The notes under the pieces: model-generated
What the model was told of the DNA's origin: nothing
Databases searched by the model: none
What the model saw: the letters and a program-made list of their open reading frames with translations, nothing else
IMG/VR virus record: IMGVR_UViG_3300012354_000010
Span: 1 to 35,411 of that record
Source of the DNA: a virus
DNA: 35,411 bases
Strand: one strand, 5' to 3'
Shown here: positions 22,609-29,979 of the stretch, in pieces
How the letters are laid out: each line of letters opens with the position of its first letter
Numbering within the stretch: the stretch's first letter is position 1
Position numbers and translations under genes: made by a program

Positions 22609-23026
22609 CGCTTCTTCCCTTAGGTCGTAGATGCTCAGGAATTTCGTAGGGCTTTCCGCCCTCTACTACGCCTAGATAGCAAGAACGCTCGCGTGGGTCA
22701 AGTTTCTCTGGCTCCAGCAGGTTGCGTGGGTGCTGCCAGTGACTCTTCTTGGGCTTACCACAGACGGAGTGAATCCAAAGGCCCCACTTCTTACCCTTTG
22801 CAGACTTGTCTCCAGGGTTCGTGCATTCGCAGAACTGCGTTGGCTTCATGAACATCGCACGTACATCCACGTTGCCACCGTAAGGCGAGTGAACACTATA
22901 CTGCCCTTCCAGTGAAGGGTGAGGAACAGCCAAGTAGATGCCTTTCGCGCCTCGATTCTGAATCGCTGCTACTAGCGCTTCCGCGTCCCCGTTATCTTCA
23001 AATGCAAGCAACACGTATCGAGCCAT
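22601..23026 (-). CDS. unknown protein, 141 residues
   Basis: A protein with an N-terminal strand-helix unit (YVLLAFEDNGDAEALVAAIQNRGAKGIYLA) followed by a Cys-containing basic part (FCECTNPGDKSAKGKKWGLWIHSVCGKPKKSHWQH) that may bind zinc and nucleic acid. The end is charged. The gene abuts its upstream neighbour's stop at 23026. I do not recognise it beyond these features. Confidence 0.55.
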   Translation of the reverse strand: MARYVLLAFEDNGDAEALVAAIQNRGAKGIYLAVPHPSLEGQYSVHSPYGGNVDVRAMFMKPTQFCECTNPGDKSAKGKKWGLWIHSVCGKPKKSHWQHPRNLLEPEKLDPRERSCYLGVVEGGKPYEIPEHLRPKGRSDD

Positions 23027-23295
23027 TAGGCTACTCCCTGCTCCTTTTCACCTTGTGGTAGCTCCTGACGCTTCCAGTTTAGGTACTCGGTGGAGTTGTT
23101 ATGGACCTCAACGCACTTAATGTGTGACAGAGGGTACTCGATACGTCCGTCTTCTGTCCTAATGATCAGAACCGGAACGTAGTCAGACTCGTAGCAACGT
23201 CGGTCCGACATTCTCCACCCATAAGTCTCCGCGAACGGATAGGTGACTTGGCTATTGTCAGCCAAGTAGACTACTAGGTAACCGTCAGGATTCAT
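23026..23295 (-). CDS. unknown protein, 89 residues
   Basis: I start at the ATG at 23295, an ATGA overlap with the preceding gene and 6 bases after GGAG; a longer form from 23307 lacks this support. The chain looks all-beta: YLVVYLADNSQVTYPF, then VPVLIIRTEDGRIEYPLSHIKCVEV, resembling small Sm-like or barrel proteins. The C-terminus is polar. No family is assigned. Confidence 0.55.
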   Translation of the reverse strand: MNPDGYLVVYLADNSQVTYPFAETYGWRMSDRRCYESDYVPVLIIRTEDGRIEYPLSHIKCVEVHNNSTEYLNWKRQELPQGEKEQGVA

Positions 23296-23693
23296 ACTAG
23301 ACTCCATTCAACTTCATGAATGTCCTCTGGTGGGTCCTCTTCACGCATGTCAGGGTCGTAGTTGTACAGACTTACCAGGTTATGTTGCGGGCAAGCACGT
23401 CTGTGCTGGTCGCCGCATGTTAGGATCCCGACGCCTACGTCTACCGAGCAGCACGGCTCATCGTCGCAAGTACACCTGTCAGGAGCTTCGTCTGGATCTC
23501 GAAAGAATTTATCCTGACAGGCTCTGCACCAACCAGTCTGAACGTACTCCTTCTTCGTGTCTACGCTCCATCGGTGGTAGTCTAGATGGTCAATCCTGCG
23601 ACCACAACCCATTGGTGGATCGATGCACCACAAGTTGCGAATAGCAACTTCCCGGTTGTACATGTTGCCAGCCAATACTGGTCTAGGTTCCAT
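23292..23693 (-). CDS. cysteine-rich zinc-binding protein
   Basis: A 133-residue protein with at least eleven cysteines in pairs: WCIDPPMGCG, WCRACQDKF, RCTCDDEPCCSVD, LTCGDQHRRAC. This allows two or three zinc sites. A His-rich stretch (HLDYHRW) lies between the first two. It may be a nucleic-acid-binding or inhibitor protein; no named family is recognised. It overlaps the neighbour on each side. Confidence 0.55.
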   Translation of the reverse strand: MEPRPVLAGNMYNREVAIRNLWCIDPPMGCGRRIDHLDYHRWSVDTKKEYVQTGWCRACQDKFFRDPDEAPDRCTCDDEPCCSVDVGVGILTCGDQHRRACPQHNLVSLYNYDPDMREEDPPEDIHEVEWSLV

Positions 23694-24177
23694 TCTTTTC
23701 GTTCCTTTGCCTTTCAGCCGCGTATGGCAGTCGCTGTGACTGATCTGCGTGGCACCAGAACGTGCCTAGACTGTCACTGTCGTGAAGGTGCGGTTCGTGG
23801 TCTGTTCGATCGCCACAGAGACCTTGGAGGTCATTGCCCGTATCTCGTAGGTGGAACGGCAATGGAATTTCGTACTGACGAAGTGTGTCCTTCGTGTTCT
23901 CCCAGGCACTGTCGTGACTGACGACCGGAGCGACTACCCCAATGAGTTGCCACAACTTACGTTCCTCATCACGTACGTCTCCGAGGTGGTCCGCAAGAGC
24001 CTGACCGCACAAAACTTCGACCACTATTCCTTCGTACTCACGACGGACGCGCCTTAGTAGTGCCTTTGCCTGAGCGACCTCAAGCCTTTCCCCAACGTAG
24101 GTGCGCCAGTCGTTCACAATCGTGCGCAGCATTGAAGCCAGTTCTTGTATCAGCATGGGGTCGAATGTAGGATCCAT
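23683..24177 (-). CDS. helical protein of unknown function
   Basis: A 164-residue protein starting at the ATG at 24177 (TAATG overlap). Residues 5-85 are long amphipathic helices (LIQELASMLRTIVNDWRTYVGERLEVAQAKALLRRVRREYEGIVVEVLCG). The C-terminal third is His/Asp-rich (GDRTDHEPHLHDSDSLGTFWCH), with a possible metal site. It shares only 11 bases with the downstream gene. No family recognised. Confidence 0.55.
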   Translation of the reverse strand: MDPTFDPMLIQELASMLRTIVNDWRTYVGERLEVAQAKALLRRVRREYEGIVVEVLCGQALADHLGDVRDEERKLWQLIGVVAPVVSHDSAWENTKDTLRQYEIPLPFHLRDTGNDLQGLCGDRTDHEPHLHDSDSLGTFWCHADQSQRLPYAAERQRNEKNGT

Positions 24178-24440
24178 TAGCTGCCTTGACCCTTCTGGAG
24201 CACTACCACAATTCCATCTTCTCGAACGGGAGCGAGGTGTCCACTTGCGAGTAGAACACACTTACGGTGCTGACATGTACAGGTAGTTGGATTTGTACAA
24301 TCGGAGTGCTGCTGGTCCTTACAACTTGGACAGATCACGGCGTTTTCCTCCCGTGCTTGTGCAGCGGAATCAGCGTCTGCGGCGGTTGGGGAATCTGCGG
24401 ACGCTGAGTTGCCAGCGTTGAAGTCCTCATGCCCACCCAT
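24177..24440 (-). CDS. zinc-ribbon protein with Ala-rich leader
   Basis: An 87-residue protein. Residues 1-32 are an Ala/Asp/Ser-rich low-complexity leader, then VICPSCKDQQHSDCTNPTTCTCQHRKC gives six or more cysteines of a zinc-binding domain. It overlaps the upstream zinc-ribbon gene by 106 bases, which is unusually long here. Either both frames are translated or a frame change joins them into one two-domain protein. Confidence 0.5.
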   Translation of the reverse strand: MGGHEDFNAGNSASADSPTAADADSAAQAREENAVICPSCKDQQHSDCTNPTTCTCQHRKCVLLASGHLAPVREDGIVVVLQKGQGS

Positions 24441-24589
24441 ACGCTCTGTGTTGCCAGGTAGGCTAAGGTCAGCTGCGTCCCGCAGTTTTCGCAGTCTGTT
24501 ACGTGGCCTTCTGCTCGCCAGGGTGCAAGGTTATCATCATTGGGCCACGCATTGACAAAGCTGCAAGCCTGACAGTTGAAGGTACTCAC
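24335..24589 (-). CDS. zinc-ribbon protein, 84 residues
   Basis: FNCQACSF and DCENCGTQL (residues about 5-45) form a clear two-CxxC zinc ribbon. After about residue 50 the sequence turns into Thr/Gln/Pro-rich chain that coincides with the 5' part of the overlapping gene at 24177-24440. The ribbon half is convincing and the tail less so. The ATG at 24589 overlaps the upstream stop. Confidence 0.5.
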   Translation of the reverse strand: MSTFNCQACSFVNAWPNDDNLAPWRAEGHVTDCENCGTQLTLAYLATQSVWVGMRTSTLATQRPQIPQPPQTLIPLHKHGRKTP

Positions 24590-24840
24590 TCTTCGACTAG
24601 CTTCCAGGTAGTGGTAGTGGGCTCGAGGACTTCGCCCAGTTCAGTGGGGTCCAACATACCTGCCTCTACGTCGTACATGTCGACAAGCATGCGCTCTTCT
24701 ACTGTCTCCGGCGGCCAACTCCGCAGTGCGCCATCGTCGAGCAACCTCTGGTACTTAGCCTTATCCATATCTGCGTAGTCGATGTCCATAGGGTCGTACT
24801 TGTACACCTTGGTCTCGGTAATGAGGACCTTCTTGACCAT
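24586..24840 (-). CDS. unknown acidic protein, 84 residues
   Basis: I start at the ATG at 24840, 8 bases after GGGAGG; the frame runs 25 codons further upstream but only into the palindromic repeat. The protein (MVKKVLITETKVYKYDP at start) is acidic with many Asp/Glu and helices, ending EPTTTTWKLVEE. It lies 27 bases downstream of repeat copy D, which may carry its promoter. No family recognised. Confidence 0.55.
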   Translation of the reverse strand: MVKKVLITETKVYKYDPMDIDYADMDKAKYQRLLDDGALRSWPPETVEERMLVDMYDVEAGMLDPTELGEVLEPTTTTWKLVEE

Positions 24841-24867
24841 TATTTTTTCCTCCCGGAAATGACAAGA

Positions 24868-24947
24868 GCCGTGTGGTGTTTTGTATTCGTTAGCAGGGGC
24901 ATTCAGGATCTTCAATGGCTAGCGTGGTGTACCAAGATACCACACGG
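24868..24947. repeat. dispersed palindromic element, copy D (complete)
   Basis: An 80-base inverted repeat: GCCGTGTGGT at 24868-24877 with ACCACACGGG at 24938-24947, around a near-palindromic core (GGCATTCAGGATC and TTCAATGGC, 24898-24919). The spacers differ from copy C. It fills the gap between the 24586-24840 and 24957-25232 genes. Confidence 0.82.
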
Positions 24948-24956
24948 GTTTGTGTG

Positions 24957-25232
24957 TCAGGCTCCAAGGTCAGATCGCCGAGCTAGTGTCGTCCTGACGG
25001 TCTCGGCTACCTCGTTGCTCATTCCAGTCAGCACGATCCGGGGACCGTAGTCAACTACCAAGCTGACAACCAGCTCATCAGCGAACGCAACAGTGACTGC
25101 CTCAACTCCGGAGAAGTCAAGGATCAGTGGACCCTCGTCCTCTACCAGCAGCATGACTGCCGCGTTACGGAGCAGGCGAGCCTTGTGTCGAGTAGCGTAG
25201 AAATGCCGACCGAATACAATCCTACTACTCAT
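24957..25232 (-). CDS. STAS-like (DUF4325-type) protein
   Basis: A 91-residue alpha/beta protein. 'GPLILDFSGVEAVTVAFADELVVSLVVDYGPRIVLTGMSNEVAETVRTTL' follows the STAS-like DUF4325 pattern: a strand ending in Asp-Phe-Ser-Gly, a helix with FADEL, then a second strand and helix. Such domains appear in regulators and phage accessory genes. No partner kinase is visible. The start overlaps the preceding stop (ATGA). Confidence 0.6.
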   Translation of the reverse strand: MSSRIVFGRHFYATRHKARLLRNAAVMLLVEDEGPLILDFSGVEAVTVAFADELVVSLVVDYGPRIVLTGMSNEVAETVRTTLARRSDLGA

Positions 25233-25435
25233 TCGAAATCCTCGTGCAAGATATAGGCTCCTGTTCTCCAGTCAGAGGAGCAACCTGGATTGTTGCAGAA
25301 TACCGCAATGTCTCTGCTCGTTACGCCCACCAGGAGCACGCCTTCTGGCGCGCCACCAAAATCGTCGTTGTGGTCGCCCTTATGGGCACGCAGTACGAGG
25401 AATGCTACGTCGTCCCAGCTAACGAGTGCAGTCAT
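25229..25435 (-). CDS. unknown protein, 68 residues
   Basis: I start at the ATG at 25435, which follows GAGAGG and lies two bases after the preceding stop. The protein (MTALVSWDDVAFLVLRAHKGDHNDDFG) is a small mixed fold with two Cys in NNPGCSSDW and the preceding strand. It is followed with a 4-base overlap by the STAS-like gene. Function unknown. Confidence 0.5.
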   Translation of the reverse strand: MTALVSWDDVAFLVLRAHKGDHNDDFGGAPEGVLLVGVTSRDIAVFCNNPGCSSDWRTGAYILHEDFE

Positions 25436-25437
25436 CA

Positions 25438-25737
25438 CTACCTCTCTAGGTACGAGACTTCGCCAGTAGCGCTTACAGTTATCAGGAGTGTGCGGGGTGG
25501 ACGCGGCCCGCCAGCAAAGAGTACATGGACAAGCCAAACTATCCATAGCAGTCCGCACGTGAAAATTCCTCCGACCGCGTACAGCACATGCGTGTCTCGG
25601 CTGATGCCACTAGAGCCACCGGAAGTTAGCGTTGCCGACCTTTCAGTCTGTGCAACTAGCTGCCAACCACCTACCTGTGCAGTGGTGACCAGCTGCTCGA
25701 GGAGCTCGCTGGGACTAGTTTCGTTCGTAGTAGTCAT
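25438..25737 (-). CDS. membrane protein with one or two segments
   Basis: A 99-residue protein starting at the ATG at 25737 (TAATG with the helicase stop). The N-terminal half (LLEQLVTTAQVGGWQLVAQTERSATLTSG) is a small soluble unit. Residues about 54-76 (LYAVGGIFTCGLLWIVWLVHVLF) are strongly hydrophobic, followed by a short beta tail (TLLITVSATGEVSYLE). The plan resembles small actinobacterial membrane proteins; role unknown. Confidence 0.55.
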   Translation of the reverse strand: MTTTNETSPSELLEQLVTTAQVGGWQLVAQTERSATLTSGGSSGISRDTHVLYAVGGIFTCGLLWIVWLVHVLFAGGPRPPRTLLITVSATGEVSYLER

Positions 25738-27200
25738 TATGCATCTCCTAGGAGTTCCTTGATTACTTTCCACTTCATTTCGACTTGATCGAGACGTTGC
25801 GCATCAATTGTTCCACGCGCGCAGATATCGATAATCTCGATGTTGTTCTTCTGTCCAATACGATGAAGGCGATCTTCAGCCTGAAGGTTAACGCCGGGCG
25901 AGGGATGCCTGTCCAGAAAAACCACCACCGAAGCAGCAGTGAGGGTGAGACCCACGCCACCAGCAGATATTGTTCCTGCAAATATCCTTTTACGACCAGA
26001 CTGGAATCCTTCCACCAAAGTAAGGCGGTCCGCCTGCGGCGTGTTGCCAGTGAACAGCACGTGGGAGATATTGTGACGAACCATCCTAGCGGCAAACATT
26101 TCCATGATCTGTCTACTTTTGCTAAAGACGACGAACTGTCTGTCCTCATCCTGAATCCTCTCCATCAGCGCGTCAAGCTTACTGGAGGGTTCAGTGAGAA
26201 GAAGAACGGGTTTCATTACCCAGTCGCCATCTTTGTTCCGTACTTTTCTCTCCTCAATCCTAGCGTACGCCCCCGCGAACTGTTGTAGCCGAACGAGCTG
26301 TGCGACTACGATTGGTGCAGCAATTGGTTCGTTCTCGTGCTCTCCTACCCATGCCAGCATGTTCTTGCGCATTGCGTCGTATGCGCGACGTTGTTCGGGG
26401 TGCAGTTCAACTTCCATCCTTTGTGGTGGATACTTTTCGGGTAGTTGCAGGTTGACTTTTGGGTCAATTTTCAGTCTTCGGATGAAGTATGGAGCTATGC
26501 GAGCTTGGAAACCTGCTGGGTCAACAAGGCCTAGTACTTCATTGTATGCGTTCTTGTGCATACCGCCACAGCCTACTGCTGTACAGACTCCCACAGTATG
26601 TCTCTTGGCCACGATTTCGTTGTTGTAGAATCTCCAGTAGCTCGTCCAGGTACGTGGGTAGAGCCAGTTCAGAATGCTCCAGATGTCGTCCGGACGGTTG
26701 TCGGCAGGCGTGCCCGTCAGCCCTAGCTTGTGCATCGTTGGAAGCTTCTTGAGTCTTGTTGTCTGCTGCGCCTTGCGGTTCTTGGCCCTGTGTACCTCAT
26801 CTGCTATTACGTGGAACCAGTGCAACCTTGCCAGTTCTGGCATCAGGCGCAGACTCTCCCAGTGACAGATGAAGACATCTGCTACGGTTGAATCTACTGC
26901 CTTTAGGAAGGCTTGTCGATTTTTCCTATCTAGGACCGTAATCTTCAGGCTAGGGTTCCAGAGGCTGAACTCACGTTTCCAGACGCCAAGCATTGAAAGT
27001 GGTGCTACTACTAGCGTGCATAGTCTGCTTCGTATCGTTCCGACTTCGGCAACGAGTTTGCGTCGTTCCTTGTCCAGAAGGATAGCCTCGATCGTTTTAC
27101 CGAGGCCCAGCTACATGTCGTCCGCGCAGAGAAAGTTGGGTACGGCAAGAGCCTTTTCAACCATTTCCTGCTGGAACTTATACGGTTCCAAGGACGACAT
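25737..27200 (-). pseudogene. SNF2-family helicase interrupted by TAG in Walker A
   Basis: A 487-residue DEAD-like ATPase frame, in one phase throughout, except for a TAG at codon 30. It starts at the ATG at 27200 (TAATG, GGAGGT upstream). SNF2 motifs are otherwise intact: ADEVHR (II, near residue 134), GLTGTPADN (III), FVVFSKSRQIMEMF (IV), GTISAGGVGLTLTAA (V) and EDRLHRIGQKNN (VI). Walker A reads ADDM-stop-LGLGKT where the family has ADDMGLGKT, as if six bases (TAGCTG, plus-strand 27108-27113) were added. It may be a pseudogene, a read-through product, or an assembly error. The downstream part has no obvious restart. Confidence 0.75.
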
Positions 27201-27430
27201 TAGGACATCACCTCCTCTGGCGAAAGGCTTTCTGAGTAGTTGTACATTGCTTCGTCGGCAGTTACGTCTTTCAGAGTTGCATAGAACCCGTCGTTCAGCC
27301 GCATGTAAATGCACAGGTCCCCATCGCGTACGAGTGTAGCTAGTACATGCACGCGGATGTTGGCGTTCTCGAACTTTCCGTCACTAACTACGCGTCTGAC
27401 GGCTGGACTGAAGAAGTACCTTACCTTCAT
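27200..27430 (-). CDS. unknown protein, 76 residues
   Basis: A small protein directly upstream of, and coupled to, the SNF2-type helicase (TAATG). It opens MKVRYFFSPAVRRVVSDGKFENANIRVHV and looks like a compact beta fold with a C-terminal acidic helix (ADEAMYNYSESLSPEEV). It begins one base after the preceding stop. No family recognised. Confidence 0.55.
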   Translation of the reverse strand: MKVRYFFSPAVRRVVSDGKFENANIRVHVLATLVRDGDLCIYMRLNDGFYATLKDVTADEAMYNYSESLSPEEVMS

Positions 27431-27431
27431 G

Positions 27432-27725
27432 CTACCACCAGTCCTTGCTCAGGAGGTCTTTCAGCTCCTCGTCTGTGAGATCTAGTGGCACAAACGTCAG
27501 CCGTAGGCCTAACAATCGTGCCACCCGACAAAGCAGTTGTACAGTAGGTGGCATTGCTCCGCGCTCCACAATGGGCCACTGATCCTGCCACCGAAGGGTG
27601 AGGCTGTCACGTATGTGAGTTGTCTTTATGCGCTGCCGAACACGTTCTTCTACTAGCCTTTGGACCAACCTGCGTACCTCAGGGTCTTCTGCAGCACGTC
27701 TTTTTGCCAGGCTGTCATCTACCAT
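27432..27725 (-). CDS. XRE-type helix-turn-helix DNA-binding protein
   Basis: A 97-residue protein. The N-terminal ~35 residues are a charged helix (EDPEVRRLVQRLVEERVRQRI), then TTHIRDSLTLRWQDQWPIVERGAMPPTVQLLCRVARLLGLRLTFVPLD gives the XRE-type arrangement: a helix, a recognition-like helix ending VERG, and the 'PTVQLLCRVARLLG' helix with a closing strand. It may regulate the local genes. The ATG at 27725 follows GGGGGTG, with an in-frame TTG four codons earlier. Confidence 0.6.
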   Translation of the reverse strand: MVDDSLAKRRAAEDPEVRRLVQRLVEERVRQRIKTTHIRDSLTLRWQDQWPIVERGAMPPTVQLLCRVARLLGLRLTFVPLDLTDEELKDLLSKDWW

Positions 27726-27727
27726 GT

Positions 27728-27967
27728 TCACCCCCAATTTGTATCGGCACAGATGACTCCTGCCTCCCCGGCATGCTTTAGGAGTTCACACGTTGTCAGG
27801 TCCGGATTGGCAAAGTCCTTTCGGTTGAAACCTAGAGGGAGGTTGCATTGGTTCCATTCGGTGGATACTAGTCGTCGAGCCTGACGATCGCTAGATGCAC
27901 GCACGACGACAGTACGCGTTTCGTATCCTACATTAGGGTCCTTTGTACGCAGCAACCAGAGTACCAT
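27728..27967 (-). CDS. unknown protein, 79 residues
   Basis: A small protein (MVLWLLRTKDPNVGYETRTVVVRASSDRQARRLVSTEW at its start) that reads as strand, helix, strand. Its tandem ATGs at 27970 and 27967 overlap the previous stop; 27967 has the better GAGG spacing. 'WNQCNLPLGFNRKDFANPDLTTCELL' carries two Cys. No family recognised. Confidence 0.5.
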   Translation of the reverse strand: MVLWLLRTKDPNVGYETRTVVVRASSDRQARRLVSTEWNQCNLPLGFNRKDFANPDLTTCELLKHAGEAGVICADTNWG

Positions 27968-28251
27968 CATTTCCTCACCCTTATACGTTCAAGTGCATGT
28001 TCAACGTCGATGCGGTCCTGCACCCAAGAAATGGATTCGATGAAGCCACCTTGAACCAAGGCATTCAAGTAGTTAACTACTTGAATTGCACGCGTATCGT
28101 AGTCACAGCACGAAAAGTCGTGGTTCATGTACGACTTGAGCCTGTCCAGCTTGAACGGAGTACTCGTGCCCTTCATGGCAAGTCTAGTGCTTTGCCAGTT
28201 CTTACACTGAAGAGCCCTAACGACCTCGTCCTGGGTGTAGAATTTGCTCAC
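27967..28251 (-). CDS. unknown protein, 94 residues
   Basis: Starts at GTG at 28251 after GAGGAG. The protein (MSKFYTQDEVVRALQCKNWQSTRLAMKG) is mostly helical and basic, with DFSCCDYDTRAIQVVNYLNALVQGGFIESISWVQDRI in the middle, resembling small winged-helix or helical adaptor proteins. It would be coupled to the preceding frame, whose shifted version ends 3 bases before this start. Confidence 0.55.
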   Translation of the reverse strand: MSKFYTQDEVVRALQCKNWQSTRLAMKGTSTPFKLDRLKSYMNHDFSCCDYDTRAIQVVNYLNALVQGGFIESISWVQDRIDVEHALERIRVRK

Positions 28252-28253
28252 GA

Positions 28254-28410
28254 CTACTCCTCAGGTTCATCCTCCACTGAAATGTCTTCGATGTGCCAGC
28301 CTTCATCTCCCCAGCCATGAAAGAAAATGGCGTTTACCCTTGTCGATGTTGAACTGAATTTCCTTGGCGTCTTGGTCGCTTATGCCATAGAGGATAACTC
28401 GCTTGGTCAT
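28254..28410 (-). pseudogene. 51-residue gene split by a +1 frameshift
   Basis: The ATG at 28410 overlaps the previous stop (ATGA) and follows CGGAG, so translation starts well, but the frame ends after 35 residues at 28303-28305. From about 28340 a second frame, one base shifted, continues as VNAIFFHGWGDEGWHIEDISVEDEPEE and stops at 28254-28256, just before the next start. Removing one G from the GGG at 28338-28340 would join them. A real mutation, programmed shift or sequencing error are all possible. Function unknown. Confidence 0.6.
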
Positions 28411-28772
28411 AGTACTCCGTTCTCGTACGCGGCAAGCGTCCCATGCATTTCGTCGTACCCATCGACGTTTAGTGTCCGTATGTAGTACTCCTCGAGTACG
28501 TCGTCGTAGCTAGTCCCAGGCGGAAGCTTCGATGATTCAGGACGAACGTACTGCCTACGGTTGACACGACGTGGCGGGTGAAAGCGAAGGTCCATCAGGT
28601 CGGATGCTGTAACAGGACATTCAGAGCAGTTCCAACAACGTCGGATGATCTTGGGGCGTGAGACCGTTCCGACTACAACTTTGTCGCCTCGATGGTCAAG
28701 CTTGTGACGTCGTAGTCCCTTACAGATGATGACGCCGTCGGGTACGTCCCTGAGGGACTTAGACCTCTTCAT
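28407..28772 (-). CDS. basic zinc-binding protein, unknown
   Basis: A 121-residue basic protein with 'RRCWNCSECPV' (three Cys in CxxCxxC) and an earlier Cys in VIICKGLRRHKL, giving one plausible zinc site. Basic stretches on both sides (KRSKSLRDV, RRVNRRQYVR) suggest nucleic-acid contact. I start at the ATG at 28772; a GTG two codons upstream is also possible. The ends overlap both neighbours. Confidence 0.5.
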   Translation of the reverse strand: MKRSKSLRDVPDGVIICKGLRRHKLDHRGDKVVVGTVSRPKIIRRCWNCSECPVTASDLMDLRFHPPRRVNRRQYVRPESSKLPPGTSYDDVLEEYYIRTLNVDGYDEMHGTLAAYENGVL

Positions 28773-29154
28773 GACCACACCACTTTGCCCACTCGATTTT
28801 CAGAACTTTGGTTCCCTTGAGGTAGCGGGCTTCCTTACCTTCAGTTGCCCGACGCAATTCCGCAAGGCTCGTGAAGTAGCGCCAGGTCGGCGTCTTGCTT
28901 CCAGGATTACTTTCGGGGGCTAGCATTAGTGCACGCCAAGTGTAGTTTGTAGCGCCCGCTTCGAGGTTGGGGCGTTTCCTTTGGAAATTCCTGACCTTTG
29001 CTGGGTGGCACACGTGAGCCTGGAACGCAAGACCCTTTGATTCAGGTCCCTTCCTGAAGAGGACCGTCTTGCCTTCCACGCGAATTGCTACGAGTCCATT
29101 GGCCCCACAGTTCGTGCACTGCTTTGCGTCTCTAGTCTGTGTTACGTTCGTCAT
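28759..29154 (-). CDS. unknown protein with N-terminal zinc-ribbon-like Cys pair
   Basis: A 131-residue basic protein. QCTNCGANGLVAIRV and AHVCHPAKV give three Cys and a His. The rest is Arg/Lys-rich with aromatic residues (NYTWRALM, TWRYFTSLAELRRATEGKEARYL). I start at the ATG at 29154, 9 bases after GAGG; the ATG at 29160 is close and possible. No family assigned. Confidence 0.5.
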   Translation of the reverse strand: MTNVTQTRDAKQCTNCGANGLVAIRVEGKTVLFRKGPESKGLAFQAHVCHPAKVRNFQRKRPNLEAGATNYTWRALMLAPESNPGSKTPTWRYFTSLAELRRATEGKEARYLKGTKVLKIEWAKWCGHEEV

Positions 29155-29410
29155 CTTCATCGTCCTCTTGTGTGAATCCAAACAGTTTGTCGGCTTCTTC
29201 AATGTTGATTACGTGTCGCCCACAAATGCAGTCGTAGAGTTTTAGTCTTCTGTTCCGGATTGAGTAGTACACTTTTTGTGGCGCAAAGGTCTTACCTGTA
29301 CTTCTGCTACGTAGCCTTGCGTAGTCGATGGGCGTAGCCATTTTCTGTTGTTCAGCTCTGTCGCTGGCCTCGTCGTCCTGCATTTCTTTAATGATGTCGT
29401 CGATGCTCAC
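29132..29410 (-). CDS. unknown protein, 92 residues
   Basis: An acidic N-terminal helix (MSIDDIIKEMQDDEASDRAEQQ) is followed by 'IDYARLRSRSTGKTFAPQKVYYSIRNRRLKLYDCICGRHVINIEEADKLFGF', a compact unit with CxC and a conserved-looking Arg-Leu-Lys-Leu-Tyr-Asp strand. The tail is acidic (DEDDE). This looks like a small conserved actinophage protein of unknown job, and I cannot name it. Confidence 0.55.
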   Translation of the reverse strand: MSIDDIIKEMQDDEASDRAEQQKMATPIDYARLRSRSTGKTFAPQKVYYSIRNRRLKLYDCICGRHVINIEEADKLFGFTQEDDEDDERNTD

Positions 29411-29479
29411 GTCTAACTCCCAGCCTGGACTACAACTACTATTCGTCTAGCTGGGCTTCCAACGTTCATAGGTTCATCC

Positions 29480-29647
29480 TTACACTGTATAAATTCTGAC
29501 CTGTCCGTCGACGACCTCTACTCTAGTTACCGCTCCTTGGTACGGAGTGCTCTTACCTTCCCTATAGACCACCACCTCAGTTGGATCATTTGCAGTCAGT
29601 TCGAGGTCAGTTTGCATGAGTAGGAGCGTTAGTTCCCTCAGTTCCAT
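29480..29647 (-). CDS. short protein, 55 residues, unknown
   Basis: A small but convincing frame: MELRELTLLLMQTDLELTAND, then PTEVVVYREGKSTPYQGAVTRVEVVDGQVRIYTV. The chain reads as a helix then four alternating strands, ending cleanly with TAA. It lies just downstream of the second TCTAAC array, in an otherwise empty ~250-base stretch. Evidence for expression is only its codon-like character and AGGCGA upstream. Confidence 0.5.
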   Translation of the reverse strand: MELRELTLLLMQTDLELTANDPTEVVVYREGKSTPYQGAVTRVEVVDGQVRIYTV

Positions 29648-29659
29648 TTCTTCGCCTTA

Positions 29660-29786
29660 GGATCTTGAGATTTCATAGCTAGTGAGCTCGATTTGTCAAG
29701 CAGTCTAACAAGGTCTAATCTAGGTCTAACTGAGGAATTTAGCTTTCTAATAGCTACCTCTAGCTAGAGGATCTTGCGAGTCTAAC
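29660..29786. repeat. intergenic TCTAAC repeat array 2
   Basis: A second array with the motif of 6243-6373. TCTAAC occurs at 29704, 29725 and 29781, TCTAAT at 29714 and 29746, and GGATCTTG at 29660 and 29769. AGCTAG steps occur throughout. Spacing is 10 and 11 bases at the left end. No reading frame fills this stretch. Confidence 0.65.
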
Positions 29787-29790
29787 TTGC

Positions 29791-29979
29791 TTACGATTTG
29801 GTGTAAGGATCCCAACGTCGCTTTTCCTCTACCTTTACCATCCAGAGGCCTTTGAGAGGATTAGAGCAGATCCACGTTTCGGTCCATTCTACCAGGTTCT
29901 TTCCCGAAACAATTTTGTCTACCTCTCCAAAGAGACGATCCCGAGTGCCAGGGCCGTAACTCCATTCTTTGTCAGGCAT
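29791..29979 (-). CDS. unknown protein, 62 residues
   Basis: A short basic protein rich in Trp (MPDKEWSYGPGTRDRLF, VEWTETWICSNPLKGLWMV). It overlaps the preceding gene's stop by 8 bases and its own stop is at the edge of the second repeat array. Its 62 residues are too few to classify. It is retained because it is tightly packed with real genes. Confidence 0.5.
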   Translation of the reverse strand: MPDKEWSYGPGTRDRLFGEVDKIVSGKNLVEWTETWICSNPLKGLWMVKVEEKRRWDPYTKS

